Positions 44,878 to 53,933 are shown, counted from the first letter of the stretch. The stretch is DNA of 64,000 nt from Microbispora sp. H13382 (GCF_014161445.1 NZ_JABBXA010000013.1:148870-212869); one strand, 5' to 3'. Numbers and translations are program-made. The notes: generated from the sequence alone by a model not told the origin.

Positions 44878-45164
44878 CAGTCGTAGCCGGCGATGTAGAG
44901 GGGTTCCGTGTCGGTGACGCGGACCACCCTGTGGCAGTGGTAGGTCCCGGTCTCGAGAGTGATCGTCCCCGCGACGCCGGTGCCCGACCCCGTGCATTCC
45001 CGGGCGAGGATGCCGTAGCCCTGCCAGTCGTTCACGAGGATTCGGGTGCCGTACGTGCAGGTGTAGGCGGCGGTGTCCTGCGCTGCGGCGGGTGCGGCGG
45101 TGACGGCGCCCGCCAGGGCGACTGCGGCGCAGATCGTGGACACGCGGGTGACCAGAGCCTTCAT
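44874..45164 (-). CDS. Small secreted four-cysteine protein (paralogue 2)
   Basis: 96 residues from ATG 45164 (GGAAGGA about 8 nt upstream). Signal peptide MKALVTRVSTICAAVALAGAV..., then a mature domain with four cysteines (YTC, REC, YHC and the terminal YDC) in register with paralogue 1. The signal peptide and 5' leader are also highly similar at DNA level, while the mature parts have diverged strongly. That pattern suggests duplication followed by rapid change of the exported part. Function unknown. Confidence 0.65.
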   Translation of the reverse strand: MKALVTRVSTICAAVALAGAVTAAPAAAQDTAAYTCTYGTRILVNDWQGYGILARECTGSGTGVAGTITLETGTYHCHRVVRVTDTEPLYIAGYDC

Positions 45165-45301
45165 GGGGGGCGTCCTTCCGGGGGAGGGGGTGTCGGACGC
45201 ACGCATCTCTACCCGAACCGGCCCTGCCCGATCCGGCGGGCGGTGTCCGGAAGCGGCCAACGCGGCCATCTCCCGGGCGTGATCGCGACCGGAAGAGCCA
45301 T

Positions 45302-45418
45302 GTGACCGTGCGGCCTCCCCCCGCCGAGGACGTCGCCCGGGTGCGGGAGTCGTTCATCGAGGGGCTGTCCTCGCCGCCCTCCGGCGGGCTCAGCCGGACT
45401 CGATCTCCAGCGTGCTGA
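45302..45418 (+). other. Short frame, possible truncated gene start
   Basis: GTG 45302 with GGAAGAG upstream opens a 38-codon frame (TVRPPPAEDVARVRESFIEG...) that ends inside the convergent neighbour. The first ~22 residues look like a protein N-terminus, the rest does not. It may be the stub of a gene deleted during local rearrangement. Confidence 0.2.
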
Positions 45419-45713
45419 CCCGGTTGCGGGCCTCCACCATGCCCTCCCGGTAGAGCTCGTCCCAGTCCGGGTCGTCGTCCCGGATCGCCTTGACCGTCTG
45501 CCTGGCCAGCTCCACCGGCCCGGCGGGGCCGAGGGCGACCTTGCGCACGACGATCAGGGTCCACCCGTTCTCCATGACGGTGTCGGTCTCCCACCGGGGT
45601 GCGCCGGCCGCCTCCCGGCGGGACGCCGGTTTCCCGCCGCGTGCGAGCGTCACGAGCAGATACACGAGTATCGCGATGACGATGAGCGTGATGGGAAGGG
45701 CGAGCAGGCGCAT
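45390..45713 (-). CDS. Small membrane-anchored hypothetical protein
   Basis: 107 residues. One N-terminal membrane span (LLALPITLIVIAILVYLLVTLA) is followed by an ~80-residue cytoplasmic or outer domain with a central beta segment (WETDTVMENGWTLIVVRKVAL) and an acidic helical end (DWDELYREGMVEARNRVSTLE). It starts 15 bp after the stop of the SPFH gene, so the two are almost certainly co-transcribed and may form a membrane complex. No known family recognised. Confidence 0.65.
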   Translation of the reverse strand: MRLLALPITLIVIAILVYLLVTLARGGKPASRREAAGAPRWETDTVMENGWTLIVVRKVALGPAGPVELARQTVKAIRDDDPDWDELYREGMVEARNRVSTLEIESG

Positions 45714-45728
45714 CGGGGTCCCGGCTCC

Positions 45729-46736
45729 CTACTTGGTGGGCAGAGCGACGCCTCCAGTATTGCCCGGCGCGTACACCGTGATGCCCTGGGGCAGAGCCTT
45801 CAGCTTCTCGATCTCCGCACAGGTGGGGCACTTGTTGTAGCCGTCCTGCCGGGCCTTGTTGGCCTCCGCCTCGGCGCGTGCCTGGGCGACCTTGGCCTGT
45901 GCCTCCGTGACCTTCGCGAACGCGGCCTGCGCCTGGTTGACCGCCTCCTGCACCTCGGTCGGCAAAGTGACCCGCGAGAGGTTGAAGTGGATGTTGGTGA
46001 GGAAGTCGGCGCCGAGGGTCGACTTGAGGTCCTCGGCCAGGCTCGTGTTCACCGCGTTCTGGATCTTGGCGATGTTCGCGTTGTTGCCCTGTTGCGGCAC
46101 GCCCGCCTGCTGGCCGGCGCTGTTGTTCTGCACGAGCGCACAGGAGGAGACCAGCTCGGCGCAGCGGAAGTTGTTGATCTGGGTGCGCAGGTCGTTGTCG
46201 ATCACCGGCCGGATGATCTGGTCGAGGAAGGCGGACCAGCCCTCGTCGCCCTCCCAGGGGTAGTAGGTCCCGCCGTTGGTGCTGCGGAACTTGCGCGTGC
46301 CGAACTTGTCGTCGAACGACGCCAGTGTCCGGTGGTCGAGGTTGAGCCCGAAGTACAGCGTGCCCTCGATGCCCATGTTGACGCCGTCGCTGCTCGGCAC
46401 GTTGACCACGTCGACGCCGGACTTCTCGCCTTCGCCGGAGTTCGAGGTGATCGTGTAGAACCGCTGCTGCGCCGGATAGCGGTGTATCTGGGACCACCAG
46501 CCGATCCAGGCGACCCCGGAACCGGGGTCGATGACCTGGCGGACCTTGTTGTCGTCGAGCGGCCCGCCGTCGCGGACGACCGCCACCTCTCCGCCGCTGG
46601 TGCGCTCGAACCCGCTGAACGCGCCGATCAGGGCCGGCGCGCCGACGACGATGAGCGCGAGGATCACCAGGATGGCGATGCCGCGGTAGGACCGGCGCGA
46701 CGTGCCGCCGGAGGCGGAGGAGGGGGTGCGGGGCAT
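45729..46736 (-). CDS. SPFH/band 7 (prohibitin-like) membrane protein
   Basis: 335 residues from ATG 46736 (AGGAG 6 nt upstream). One membrane span at about 20-42 is followed by an SPFH domain (GGEVAVVRDGG, FYTITSNSGEGEKSGVDVVNVPSSDGVNMGIEGTLYFGL). A coiled-coil region comes late (VQEAVNQAQAAFAKVTEAQAKVAQARAEAEANK). A Gln/Asn-rich loop with one CxxxxC-like pair sits in the middle. Near the C-terminus is a CPTC pair (Cys303, Cys306), unusual for the family and possibly a metal or redox site. SPFH proteins form ring-like assemblies in membrane microdomains. It is the first gene of a two-gene unit. Confidence 0.8.
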   Translation of the reverse strand: MPRTPSSASGGTSRRSYRGIAILVILALIVVGAPALIGAFSGFERTSGGEVAVVRDGGPLDDNKVRQVIDPGSGVAWIGWWSQIHRYPAQQRFYTITSNSGEGEKSGVDVVNVPSSDGVNMGIEGTLYFGLNLDHRTLASFDDKFGTRKFRSTNGGTYYPWEGDEGWSAFLDQIIRPVIDNDLRTQINNFRCAELVSSCALVQNNSAGQQAGVPQQGNNANIAKIQNAVNTSLAEDLKSTLGADFLTNIHFNLSRVTLPTEVQEAVNQAQAAFAKVTEAQAKVAQARAEAEANKARQDGYNKCPTCAEIEKLKALPQGITVYAPGNTGGVALPTK

Positions 46737-46934
46737 GCGGGCTCCTGTGGGGGCTCGGAACCGGTGATGTGACCGGGGGGAGAGAGGCGCGCGTTTTCGC
46801 GATTCAGCAGAAGAACGTAGCAGCCTCCCGGCCGGGTTCCGTCCCGCCGCCCGAAGCGCGCCGCCGGTCCCGGAGGCGCCCACGCCCGGCCCGTACGGCA
46901 GGCCCGCGGGGAGCCTGCCGCTGGGAACCGTAGA

Positions 46935-47435
46935 TCAGAGCTCGACGGGCTGGAGCCGTCCCGTGTGCACGTCGTACAGCGCGCCGCCCACCACGAGGTC
47001 GCCCGGCAGGTAGGGGCTGGACTTGATGCGGGTGATGTCGTGCCGCAGCGCGGCCCGCTGGTCGGGGACCGTCTGGAACTCCAGGCTCCGGGTGTCGACG
47101 CCGTGCTCGGCGGCGATGAGGTTGTGCACGTCTTCGTCGGTCGACTTGGACATCCGGCAGTCGGTGTGCGGCATCACCAGCACGCGGTCGACGCCGAGCA
47201 GGTAGACGGCGAGGACGAGGGTACGCAGGACGTCGTCGGTCACCCGGGCGCCGGCGTTGCGCAGGATCTTCGCGTCGCCGGCGGTCAGGCCGAGCAGGCC
47301 GAGGGGGTCGATGCGGGAGTCCATGCACGTCACCACGGCGAGTCCGCGCGAGGCGCGGCCGCTGAGTCCGGAGTGGGTGAACGTGCTCGCGTACTTCTCG
47401 TTGGCGGCAAGCAGATCGTCGAAGGCAGCGGTCAT
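46935..47435 (-). CDS. Beta-carbonic anhydrase
   Basis: 166 residues. Zinc ligands are visible as the Cys of VVTCMDSRID (CxDxR) and the H-x-x-C of VMPHTDCRM, with the Asp-Arg dyad in place. The remaining blocks (AKILRNAGARVTDDVLRTLVLA) fit the short beta-class carbonic anhydrases, which interconvert CO2 and bicarbonate. It is complete from ATG 47435. It is divergent from the VOC gene. Confidence 0.9.
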   Translation of the reverse strand: MTAAFDDLLAANEKYASTFTHSGLSGRASRGLAVVTCMDSRIDPLGLLGLTAGDAKILRNAGARVTDDVLRTLVLAVYLLGVDRVLVMPHTDCRMSKSTDEDVHNLIAAEHGVDTRSLEFQTVPDQRAALRHDITRIKSSPYLPGDLVVGGALYDVHTGRLQPVEL

Positions 47436-47573
47436 GTCACAGATGTTGCCCGATGCCCTCTCGCCGCTCCCTGCGGGGGTGGCGATTTTCGCCACCGCGG
47501 CGTCTGGCTCCCCGGCAAAACACCGGTATAAGGTCTTTACTGGTGTTGTTCCCATCGGAAGAGAGGTCCACCC

Positions 47574-47945
47574 ATGAGCGGTGTCGCACGCATGTACTCG
47601 GTGGTGCTCGACTGCCCGGATCCCAAAGCCCTGGCCGCTTTCTACGCCGGGCTGCTGGGCTGGAAGGTGACGAGCGAGGAGGATGACTGGGTCACCCTCA
47701 CCGGGGACGACCAGGGCCGTCTCTCCTTCCAGCGGGTGCCCGGCCACAGGCCGCCCGCGTGGCCGGACGCCGGGCACTCGCAGCAGTTCCACCTCGACCT
47801 GGTCGTGGACGACCCGGTCAGGGCGGAGAAGGAGGCGCTGGCCCTGGGCGCGGTCAGGCATGACCACCAGCCCGGCGCGGGGCATGGATGGACCGTCTAC
47901 CTCGACCCCGCGGGACACCCGTTCTGCCTGTGCGTCTCGTCCTGA
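47574..47945 (+). CDS. Glyoxalase/bleomycin-resistance (VOC) superfamily protein
   Basis: 123 residues in the two-module VOC pattern (YSVVLDCPDPKALAAFYAGLLGWKV; HLDLVVDDPVRAEKEALALGAV; YLDPAGHPFCLC). This matches the DUF4937/VOC-like proteins that are mostly uncharacterised in actinobacteria. ATG 47574 has GAGAGG 7 nt upstream. It is convergent with the DUF3817 gene. Confidence 0.8.
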   Translation: MSGVARMYSVVLDCPDPKALAAFYAGLLGWKVTSEEDDWVTLTGDDQGRLSFQRVPGHRPPAWPDAGHSQQFHLDLVVDDPVRAEKEALALGAVRHDHQPGAGHGWTVYLDPAGHPFCLCVSS

Positions 47946-47949
47946 CGCC

Positions 47950-48237
47950 TCACCGCGGGGAATCGGAGGCGGCCTTCTCCCGGGGCGTGCGCGCGAGGCG
48001 CCGCAGGACGAGAAGGCCGCCGATCCCCGGCAGCCAGGCCAGCATCTTGCCGGCCGGGTCGCATCCCGCGTCGCGGGCGGCGGCCACGACGACGAACAGG
48101 TACGCGCAGCCGTGGAGGGGGCCGACGAGCGAGGACACGGGCGGCAGGTGCGTGGTGGCCAGGTTGACCAGGAGGACGGCCAGGGACCCCAGCTCGACGG
48201 CGGCGGCGGCACGCAGGGCGGCGTGAGGGCGCGACAT
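47950..48237 (-). CDS. DUF3817-type integral membrane protein
   Basis: 95 residues from ATG 48237. Three short hydrophobic segments with the pattern ALRAAAAVELGSLAVLLVN, VGPLHGCAYLFVVVAA and GKMLAWLPGIGGLLVLRRLAR fit DUF3817. It starts 2 nt after the stop of the preceding membrane gene, so the two form an operon. Function unknown. Confidence 0.7.
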   Translation of the reverse strand: MSRPHAALRAAAAVELGSLAVLLVNLATTHLPPVSSLVGPLHGCAYLFVVVAAARDAGCDPAGKMLAWLPGIGGLLVLRRLARTPREKAASDSPR

Positions 48238-48239
48238 GG

Positions 48240-48722
48240 TCAGACTCCCGTGGTCGAGCCGGGACGGACGATCATCAGCACCGTGACGGCCGCCCACAGC
48301 AGGTTGAAGACGCCGGTCGGCATCGCGAGCCTCGCCGCCCCGGCGTCGGCGGACGGGGGATCCCCGGCGGTGAGCCGGGCGAGGACGGTGTCCTGGCGGG
48401 GCAGGACCGCCAGGGCCAGGATCGCGGCCGCGGCGCCGGTGAGCGCGACGGACGCGATGACCCAGGCGTCGCCGAGCACACCGAGGGCGCTCGCCGTGGC
48501 GAACCCGAAGACCGGCACGGCCAGGCCCGCGACGGCGTAGACGCGGCAGACGCGGTGCAGGACGCGGAGCACCGCCGGGCCGCCGGCCTGTGTGTTCCGA
48601 TCCGCTGTGCTCCGATCCGCCGCACGCCGGGCGGCGGTGGGAAACATGCTCGCCGCCACGGCGACCGGGCCGATCGCGAGGATCGCGGCGAGGACGTGGA
48701 CGGCCAGGAAGAACTTGGTCAT
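48240..48722 (-). CDS. Four-span integral membrane protein (DUF2269-like)
   Basis: 160 residues with four hydrophobic segments (FFLAVHVLAAILAIGPVAVAASMF; VYAVAGLAVPVFGFATASALGVL; WVIASVALTGAAAAILALAVL; VFNLLWAAVTVLMIV). The N-terminal HVLAAILAIGP and conserved His resemble the DUF2269 group. It is co-transcribed with the DUF3817 gene downstream. Just upstream on the same strand is a DJ-1/PfpI stub. Confidence 0.65.
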   Translation of the reverse strand: MTKFFLAVHVLAAILAIGPVAVAASMFPTAARRAADRSTADRNTQAGGPAVLRVLHRVCRVYAVAGLAVPVFGFATASALGVLGDAWVIASVALTGAAAAILALAVLPRQDTVLARLTAGDPPSADAGAARLAMPTGVFNLLWAAVTVLMIVRPGSTTGV

Positions 48723-48738
48723 CGTGCGCGGTCCCCGA

Positions 48739-48828
48739 TCAGCGGGCGGCGCGCGAGGACGGGTACGGCGCGAGGACGTCCAGGGGGTCGAACCCGTCGG
48801 ACAGCACGAACTGCGCTTGCATCGGCAT
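48739..48828 (-). pseudogene. Remnant of a DJ-1/PfpI family gene (N-terminal stub)
   Basis: From ATG 48828, with a strong GAGGAG ribosome site, the minus strand reads MPMQAQFVLSDGFDPLDVLAPY. This is the characteristic first strand and helix of DJ-1/PfpI (ThiJ) proteins, which normally run on for ~200 residues. Here the frame loses similarity after residue 22 and stops at codon 30, 17 bp before the next gene. The simplest reading is a deletion that removed the body of the gene and left its promoter, ribosome site and first codons in front of the membrane-protein operon. Confidence 0.55.
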
Positions 48829-48983
48829 CTCTCCTCGTCGTCGGTGTGCGGTCACCAACCGTAGGAGTGCGGCCGTCGTCGATCCCAGCGGCGAGAACGA
48901 CAAAGGTCAACGGATTCCCGCCAAGTCCGGTCACCAGGATGTTCACGCGACGGCGGAGGTATCTCCACTGGCGGGATCCCGTC

Positions 48984-48989
48984 TATGGT
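48984..48989 (+). promoter_or_regulatory. Probable -10 element (TATGGT) of the GlxA-type regulator
   Basis: TATGGT ends 7 nt before the GTG at 48997. It supports that start over the ATG at 48985, which lies inside the hexamer. Confidence 0.5.
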
Positions 48990-48996
48990 GGCGACC

Positions 48997-49953
48997 GTGC
49001 ACACCGTGGCGATCCTGGCGCTGGACCATGTCGTGCCGTTCGATCTGGCGACCCCGATCGAGGTGTTCGGCCGCACCCGCCTGCCGGACGGCCGCACGCC
49101 GTACCGGGTGCGGGTGTGCGGGCCCGCCCCCGAAGTGGCGACCGAGGCGTTCGCCCTGCGCGTGCCGTACGGCGTGGACGCGCTGGCGGAGGCCGACACG
49201 ATCATCGTCCCCGGCTGCTCGGAGCGGTCCGGGCCGGCCCCGGCCGAGGCGCTGGAGGCGCTGCGCGAGGCGGCCGCGCGGGGCACCCGGCTCGCCTCGA
49301 TCTGCGTGGGCGCGTTCACGCTCGCGGCGGCCGGGCTGCTGGACGGCCTGCGCGCGACCACCCACTGGGCGGCGGCGCCCGAGCTGGCCCGGCGGTTCCC
49401 GTCGGTGGACGTGCGGCCGGACGTGCTGTACGTCGACAACGGGCAGGTGCTCACCTCCGCGGGCGCGGCGGCCGGGCTCGACCTGTGCCTGCACATGATC
49501 AGGCGCGACCACGGCTCGGCCGTCGCGGCCGACGCCGCCCGCCTGTCGGTGATGCCGCTCGAACGGGAGGGCGGCCAGGCCCAGTTCATCGTCCACGAGC
49601 ATCCGCCGGTGCCCGGCGGCTCGTTGCTTGAGCCGGTGCTGGCGTGGATCGAGGACAACCTCGGCCGCGACCTCACCCTGGCGGAGATGGCGGCCCGAGG
49701 CGGGATGAGCGAGCGCACCTTCAGCCGGCGCTTCCGTCAGCAGACCGGCACCACTCCGCTGCAGTGGCTGCTGCGGGCCCGGGTGCGGCGGGCGCAGTAC
49801 CTGCTGGAGAACACCGACCACGGCATCGAGCGCATCGCGGCGCAGGCCGGGTTCGGGTCGCCGACCGCGTTCAGGGAGCGGTTCAAGCGGGTCGTGGGGA
49901 CCACGCCGCAGGCGTACCGCTCGTCCTTCCAGGGCGGCCCGGCCGGCACCTGA
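48997..49953 (+). CDS. GlxA family transcriptional regulator (DJ-1/PfpI domain + AraC HTH)
   Basis: 318 residues from GTG 48997, giving the usual family start (HTVAILALDHVVPFDLATPIEVFG). The N-terminal ~185 residues are a DJ-1/PfpI-like amidotransferase fold with the nucleophile-elbow cysteine in ASICVGAFTLA. The C-terminal AraC domain has two HTH units (LAEMAARGGMSERTFSRRFRQQTG; IERIAAQAGFGSPTAFRERFKRVVG). Such proteins regulate catabolic or stress genes. Being divergent from the DJ-1/PfpI stub and membrane genes, it probably once controlled that DJ-1/PfpI gene (inference). Confidence 0.88.
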   Translation: MHTVAILALDHVVPFDLATPIEVFGRTRLPDGRTPYRVRVCGPAPEVATEAFALRVPYGVDALAEADTIIVPGCSERSGPAPAEALEALREAAARGTRLASICVGAFTLAAAGLLDGLRATTHWAAAPELARRFPSVDVRPDVLYVDNGQVLTSAGAAAGLDLCLHMIRRDHGSAVAADAARLSVMPLEREGGQAQFIVHEHPPVPGGSLLEPVLAWIEDNLGRDLTLAEMAARGGMSERTFSRRFRQQTGTTPLQWLLRARVRRAQYLLENTDHGIERIAAQAGFGSPTAFRERFKRVVGTTPQAYRSSFQGGPAGT

Positions 49954-49956
49954 ACC

Positions 49957-49990
49957 GGAGTCCGCCCGGCGCGGGCGGCGGGCGGACTCC
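49957..49990. terminator. Bidirectional terminator between the GlxA-type regulator and parC
   Basis: Perfect 11-bp stem (49957-49967 with 49980-49990) between two convergent genes, whose stops lie 3 and 8 bp away. Confidence 0.75.
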
Positions 49991-49997
49991 GAGACGG

Positions 49998-52526
49998 CTA
50001 CGAGACCGGCTCTTCGCCGCCGGTGTCGCCGGTGGTGGCCATGCCGCCCTCGGTCGCGGCGGCCTCGTCGTCGCCGTCCGCGCCGAGCGCGCCGCCGATC
50101 GCGGCGATGGCGTGCACGAGGCGCACGCCCGAGCCGTCGCGGCGGCCCAGCTCATCCGGCAGCGGCACCGGCTTTCCGGTCGAGGAGACGGCCTTCACCG
50201 GGACGGGGCCGGCGTAGGCGAGCAGCAGGACGTCCTCGCCCTTGAGGAAGCGCTGGGCGCGCACGCCGCCGGTCGCCCGGCCCTTCGGCGGGAAGTCGGC
50301 GTAGTCGGAGACCTTGCCCGCGCCCATCTGGGTGCCGGGCAGGGCCGTGGAGGAGCCGGCGACCGTCACCACGCGTGCCTCACGCGCCGGATCGACCACG
50401 CCGAAGAAGACCACCTTCGCGTCTCCGTCGAGGCGCACGCCGGCCATGCCGCCGGCCGGGCGTCCCTGAGGCCGTACGACCGAGGCGGGGAAGCGCAGCA
50501 GCTGCGCGTCGCTGGTGATGAAGACCAGGTCGTGGTCGGCGGAGGTCAGCTCGACGGCGCCGACCACCACGTCGCCGTCCCGCAGGCCGATCACCTCGAA
50601 CTCGTCGCGGTTGACGGGATATTCGGGCACGACCCGCTTGACCACGCCCTGGCTGGTGCCGAGCGCGAGGCCCGGGCCGTCCGGGTCGAGCGAGCCCAGG
50701 CCGACGACCTTCTCGTCCGGTTCGAGCGAGACGTACTCCGACACCGGGTGCCCGCCCGCCAGCGAGGGCGGGTTGGCCGAGGGCGGCAGCGCGGGCAGGT
50801 CGAGCACCGAGACCCGGATCAACCGGCCCTGGGAGGTCACCACGCCCACCTCGCCGCGTACGGTCGAGCGGACCACCGACACGAGCACGTCGTGCGCCGT
50901 GCGCTCACCCTCGCCGGAGATCGGCGAGGCGTCGGTCGTACGGGCGAGCAGGCCGGTGGACGACAGCATCACCAGGCACGGGTCGTCGGGCACCTCCAGC
51001 GGCACGACGGCGCTCCTGGCGGCATCCGAGGACTCGAGCAGGACCGTGCGGCGCGGCGTGCCGTACGTCTTGGCCACCTCGGCCAGCTCGGACGACACGA
51101 CCTTGCGCAGCCGGTCCTCCGAGCCGAGGATCTCGTTCAGCTCGGCGATGTCGGCCTGGAGCTGCTCCTTCTCCCGGTCGAGCTCCAGCTTGTCGTAGCG
51201 GGTCAGGCGGCGCAGCGGGGTGTCGAGGATGTAGTTGGCCTGGATCTCGCTCAGCTCGAAGGTCTCCATGAGCCGCGCGCGGGCCTGCGCCGTGTCGTCC
51301 GAGTTCCGGATCACCCGGATGACCTGGTCGATGTTGAGCAGCGCGATGATGAGGCCGTCGACGAGGTGGAGCCGGTCCTCGCGCCTGCGCAGCCGGTACG
51401 CCGAGCGCCTGCGCACGACGTCGAGCCGGTGGTCCACGTAGACCGACAGCAGCTCGCGCAGGCCGAGCGTGCGCGGCTGGCCGTCGACGAGGGCGACGTT
51501 GTTGATGCCGAAGGTCTCCTCCATCGGCGTCAGCCGATAGAGCTCCTCCAGCACGGCCTCGGGGTTGAAGCCGTTCTTGACCTCGACGACCAGGCGCAGG
51601 CCCTTGTGCCGGTCGGTCAGGTCCTTGAGGTCGGCGATGCCGGTGAGCTTCTTGGCGTTCACCAGCTCCTTGATCTTCGTGACCACCCGCTCGGGGCCCA
51701 CGTTGAACGGCAGCTCGGTGACGACGATGCCCTTGCGGCGCGGGGTGACCTGCTCGATCGTGGCCTTGGCCCGCATCTTGAAGGTGCCGCGGCCGGTCTC
51801 GTACGCGTCCCTGACGCCGCCCAGGCCGATGATCGTGCCGCCGGTCGGCAGGTCGGGGCCGGGGACGAAGCGCATGAGCTCGTCGAGTGTGGCGGTCGGC
51901 TTCCTGATCAGGAAGCGGGCCGCGGCGATGACCTCGCCGAGGTTGTGCGGGGCCATGTTGGTGGCCATGCCGACCGCGATGCCGGAGGCGCCGTTGACCA
52001 GCAGGTTGGGGAACGCCGACGGCATGACCGACGGCTCGGTCTCCTGGCCGTCGTAGTTGGGCTTGAAGTCGACGGTGTCCTCGTCGATCGACTGCACCAT
52101 GAGCATGGCGGCCGGGGCGAGGCGGGCCTCGGTGTACCGCATCGCGGCGGGCAGGTCGTCGGGAGACCCGAAGTTGCCGTGCCCGTCCACCAGCGGCAGG
52201 CGCATCGAGAACGGCTGCGCGAGCCGTACGAGCGCGTCGTAGATGGCCGAGTCGCCGTGCGGGTGGAGCTTGCCCATCACCTCGCCGACGACGCGGGAGG
52301 ACTTGACGTGCCCGCGCTCGGGCCGCAGGCCCATCTCGCTCATGGAGTAGAGGATGCGGCGCTGGACGGGCTTGAGGCCGTCGCGCGCGTCGGGCAGCGC
52401 GCGCTGGTAGATCACCGAGTAGGCGTACTCAAGGAAGCTCGTCCGCATCTCCGCGGAGACGTCGATGTCGACGATCCGCTCCTCGAAGTCCTCGTCCGGC
52501 GGGGGTGTCGTCGTGCGTCGGGCCAT
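49998..52526 (-). CDS. parC: DNA topoisomerase IV subunit A / second GyrA (ParC)
   Basis: 842 residues. The breakage-reunion domain shows the quinolone-region motif [20 protein letters not shown] and the catalytic tyrosine in [10 protein letters not shown]. The coiled-coil ([21 protein letters not shown]) and a C-terminal beta-pinwheel with degenerate GyrA-box repeats follow. It lacks a strong canonical QRRGGKG GyrA box, in keeping with ParC rather than GyrA. With ParE at 42163-44235 it forms a decatenating enzyme. The two genes are 5.8 kb apart and on opposite strands. ATG 52526 has GGAAACC upstream. Confidence 0.92.
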   Translation of the reverse strand: MARRTTTPPPDEDFEERIVDIDVSAEMRTSFLEYAYSVIYQRALPDARDGLKPVQRRILYSMSEMGLRPERGHVKSSRVVGEVMGKLHPHGDSAIYDALVRLAQPFSMRLPLVDGHGNFGSPDDLPAAMRYTEARLAPAAMLMVQSIDEDTVDFKPNYDGQETEPSVMPSAFPNLLVNGASGIAVGMATNMAPHNLGEVIAAARFLIRKPTATLDELMRFVPGPDLPTGGTIIGLGGVRDAYETGRGTFKMRAKATIEQVTPRRKGIVVTELPFNVGPERVVTKIKELVNAKKLTGIADLKDLTDRHKGLRLVVEVKNGFNPEAVLEELYRLTPMEETFGINNVALVDGQPRTLGLRELLSVYVDHRLDVVRRRSAYRLRRREDRLHLVDGLIIALLNIDQVIRVIRNSDDTAQARARLMETFELSEIQANYILDTPLRRLTRYDKLELDREKEQLQADIAELNEILGSEDRLRKVVSSELAEVAKTYGTPRRTVLLESSDAARSAVVPLEVPDDPCLVMLSSTGLLARTTDASPISGEGERTAHDVLVSVVRSTVRGEVGVVTSQGRLIRVSVLDLPALPPSANPPSLAGGHPVSEYVSLEPDEKVVGLGSLDPDGPGLALGTSQGVVKRVVPEYPVNRDEFEVIGLRDGDVVVGAVELTSADHDLVFITSDAQLLRFPASVVRPQGRPAGGMAGVRLDGDAKVVFFGVVDPAREARVVTVAGSSTALPGTQMGAGKVSDYADFPPKGRATGGVRAQRFLKGEDVLLLAYAGPVPVKAVSSTGKPVPLPDELGRRDGSGVRLVHAIAAIGGALGADGDDEAAATEGGMATTGDTGGEEPVS

Positions 52527-52712
52527 GTCGTGGTTTCCTGCGTGTCGAGGAGCCGGGCCCCGGCCCGTCGGAGCCGGGGAAGGTCAACATCGGTGGTGTG
52601 TCTCGAACATTCTGCCGAGAGTTCATCCTGTTCGCGACTCACACCATATCGCCGGGCCCGCGCCCGCCGTCCCGGCTTCCCCGACGGGACAGCGCCTGCG
52701 GTCGCGGGCCGG

Positions 52713-53288
52713 TCAGTCGCGGGGGCCGGCGCCGGGCCATGGGCCGGGCGTCTCGCCCTCGTCCTCGTCGCCCGGCACGTTCAGCTTCTCGTCGTAGATC
52801 CGGAAGCCCCGGGCCTTGTAGTTGGCGAGCGCGGCCGGTCCGTCGAGGGAGCAGGTGTGCACCCAGACCCGCCGGGTGGTCCCCCGCCCCGGCCATCGCT
52901 CGGCGAGATCCCAGGCGCGGGCCACGGCCTCGCCCAGCAGCCACCCGCCGAGGCCCTGCCCGATCGCGTACGGCAGCAGCCCGAAGTTGACGATCTCGAC
53001 CGTGCCGCCGTCCTGGGCCACCAGTTCGGCGTACCCGGCGGGGGTGCCGCGCACCCAGGCCACCCAGGTCTCGACGCCCGGCCGGTCGAGCCAGTCCTTC
53101 CACTGCTTCCAGGTCCACGGCAGCCGGTTGGTCCACTGCCAGTCGCCGCCCACGGCGGTGTAGAGGAAGCGGCTGAACTCCGGGCTGGGGACCTCGGCGC
53201 GGACGACCCGCGCGGGCAGCGCGGGCGGCCGTCCCGGCCGCAGGTCGGCGGGGCTGGTCTGTTCGAGATACCAGGTGGTCACGTCCAT
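52713..53288 (-). CDS. GNAT family N-acetyltransferase
   Basis: 191 residues from ATG 53288 (GGATG about 9 nt upstream; ATG 53300 is an alternative). GNAT features: central strands TWVAWVRGTPAGYAELVAQ and VEIVNFGLLPYAIGQGLGGWLLGEAVARAW with the acetyl-CoA loop GQGLGG, then VWVHTCSLDGPAALANYKARGFRIYDEK. It ends in an acidic tail. It is of the small actinobacterial type with unknown substrate. It is divergent from the SnoaL-like gene. Confidence 0.82.
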   Translation of the reverse strand: MDVTTWYLEQTSPADLRPGRPPALPARVVRAEVPSPEFSRFLYTAVGGDWQWTNRLPWTWKQWKDWLDRPGVETWVAWVRGTPAGYAELVAQDGGTVEIVNFGLLPYAIGQGLGGWLLGEAVARAWDLAERWPGRGTTRRVWVHTCSLDGPAALANYKARGFRIYDEKLNVPGDEDEGETPGPWPGAGPRD

Positions 53289-53407
53289 AGCGGGATTCAT
53301 CCAACCACGACGCCCGTCCGGGTCGGTCCCGCCGCAGGCGTCGACATGCGGCCGCGACGCCTGCGAGGCGGCCGGGGGTACTCTCACCAGGAGGGGAGGC
53401 TGCCGCA

Positions 53408-53869
53408 GTGTACGACGTCGTGGACCGGACGCTCGACGCGTGGAACGCACACGATCTGGACGCGCTGTCGCGGTGCTACGGGCCGGACGCGGTGGTCGTC
53501 GGACCGGAGATGGAGGCGGAAGGCCGCGAGGAGATCGGCTCCTTCATCCTGCAGATATGGGAGGGCTTTCCCGATCTGCACTTCACGCTCTGGGAGAAGA
53601 TCTTCGCTGGCGACGCGGTGGCGCTGGAGCTGATGTCCACGGGCACGCACACCGGGCTCTACCTGGTCGCGGGAGGGGACGTCCTGGCCCCGACCGGCCA
53701 CAGCATCAGCGTGCGCGCCTCCTGGTTCTGGCACCTGGAGGACGACCTCATCCTCAGCCACCGCTTCTACTACGACCAGCTTCAGATCTACTCGCAGCTC
53801 GGCCTGCGGTTCCCCCTCCGCTTCGGAGACGAGGGCGCCGGAAGCGGCGCGTCCGGAGAACGCGGCTAG
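53408..53869 (+). CDS. SnoaL-like/NTF2-fold protein
   Basis: 153 residues from GTG 53408 (GGGAGG 9 nt upstream). Typical SnoaL-like features: DRTLDAWNAHDLDALSRCYGPDAVV at the start, EGREEIGSFILQIWEGFPDLHFTLWEKIFAGD in the middle and a late WFWHLEDDLILSHRFYYDQLQIYSQLG. These small cone-shaped proteins are cyclases, isomerases or binding proteins; no partner enzymes are nearby, so the reaction is unknown. Confidence 0.8.
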   Translation: MYDVVDRTLDAWNAHDLDALSRCYGPDAVVVGPEMEAEGREEIGSFILQIWEGFPDLHFTLWEKIFAGDAVALELMSTGTHTGLYLVAGGDVLAPTGHSISVRASWFWHLEDDLILSHRFYYDQLQIYSQLGLRFPLRFGDEGAGSGASGERG

Positions 53870-53933
53870 CTTCCCGCCCCGCCTCCCGCCGTCGCGGCGG
53901 AAACGGTCGGCCGGACCTGGTACCAATGGGCGG

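Noticed and set aside
47436-48212. In-frame upstream extension of the carbonic anhydrase
   Set aside because: Antisense to the VOC gene and an artefact of an open frame; the family's N-terminus begins at ATG 47435.
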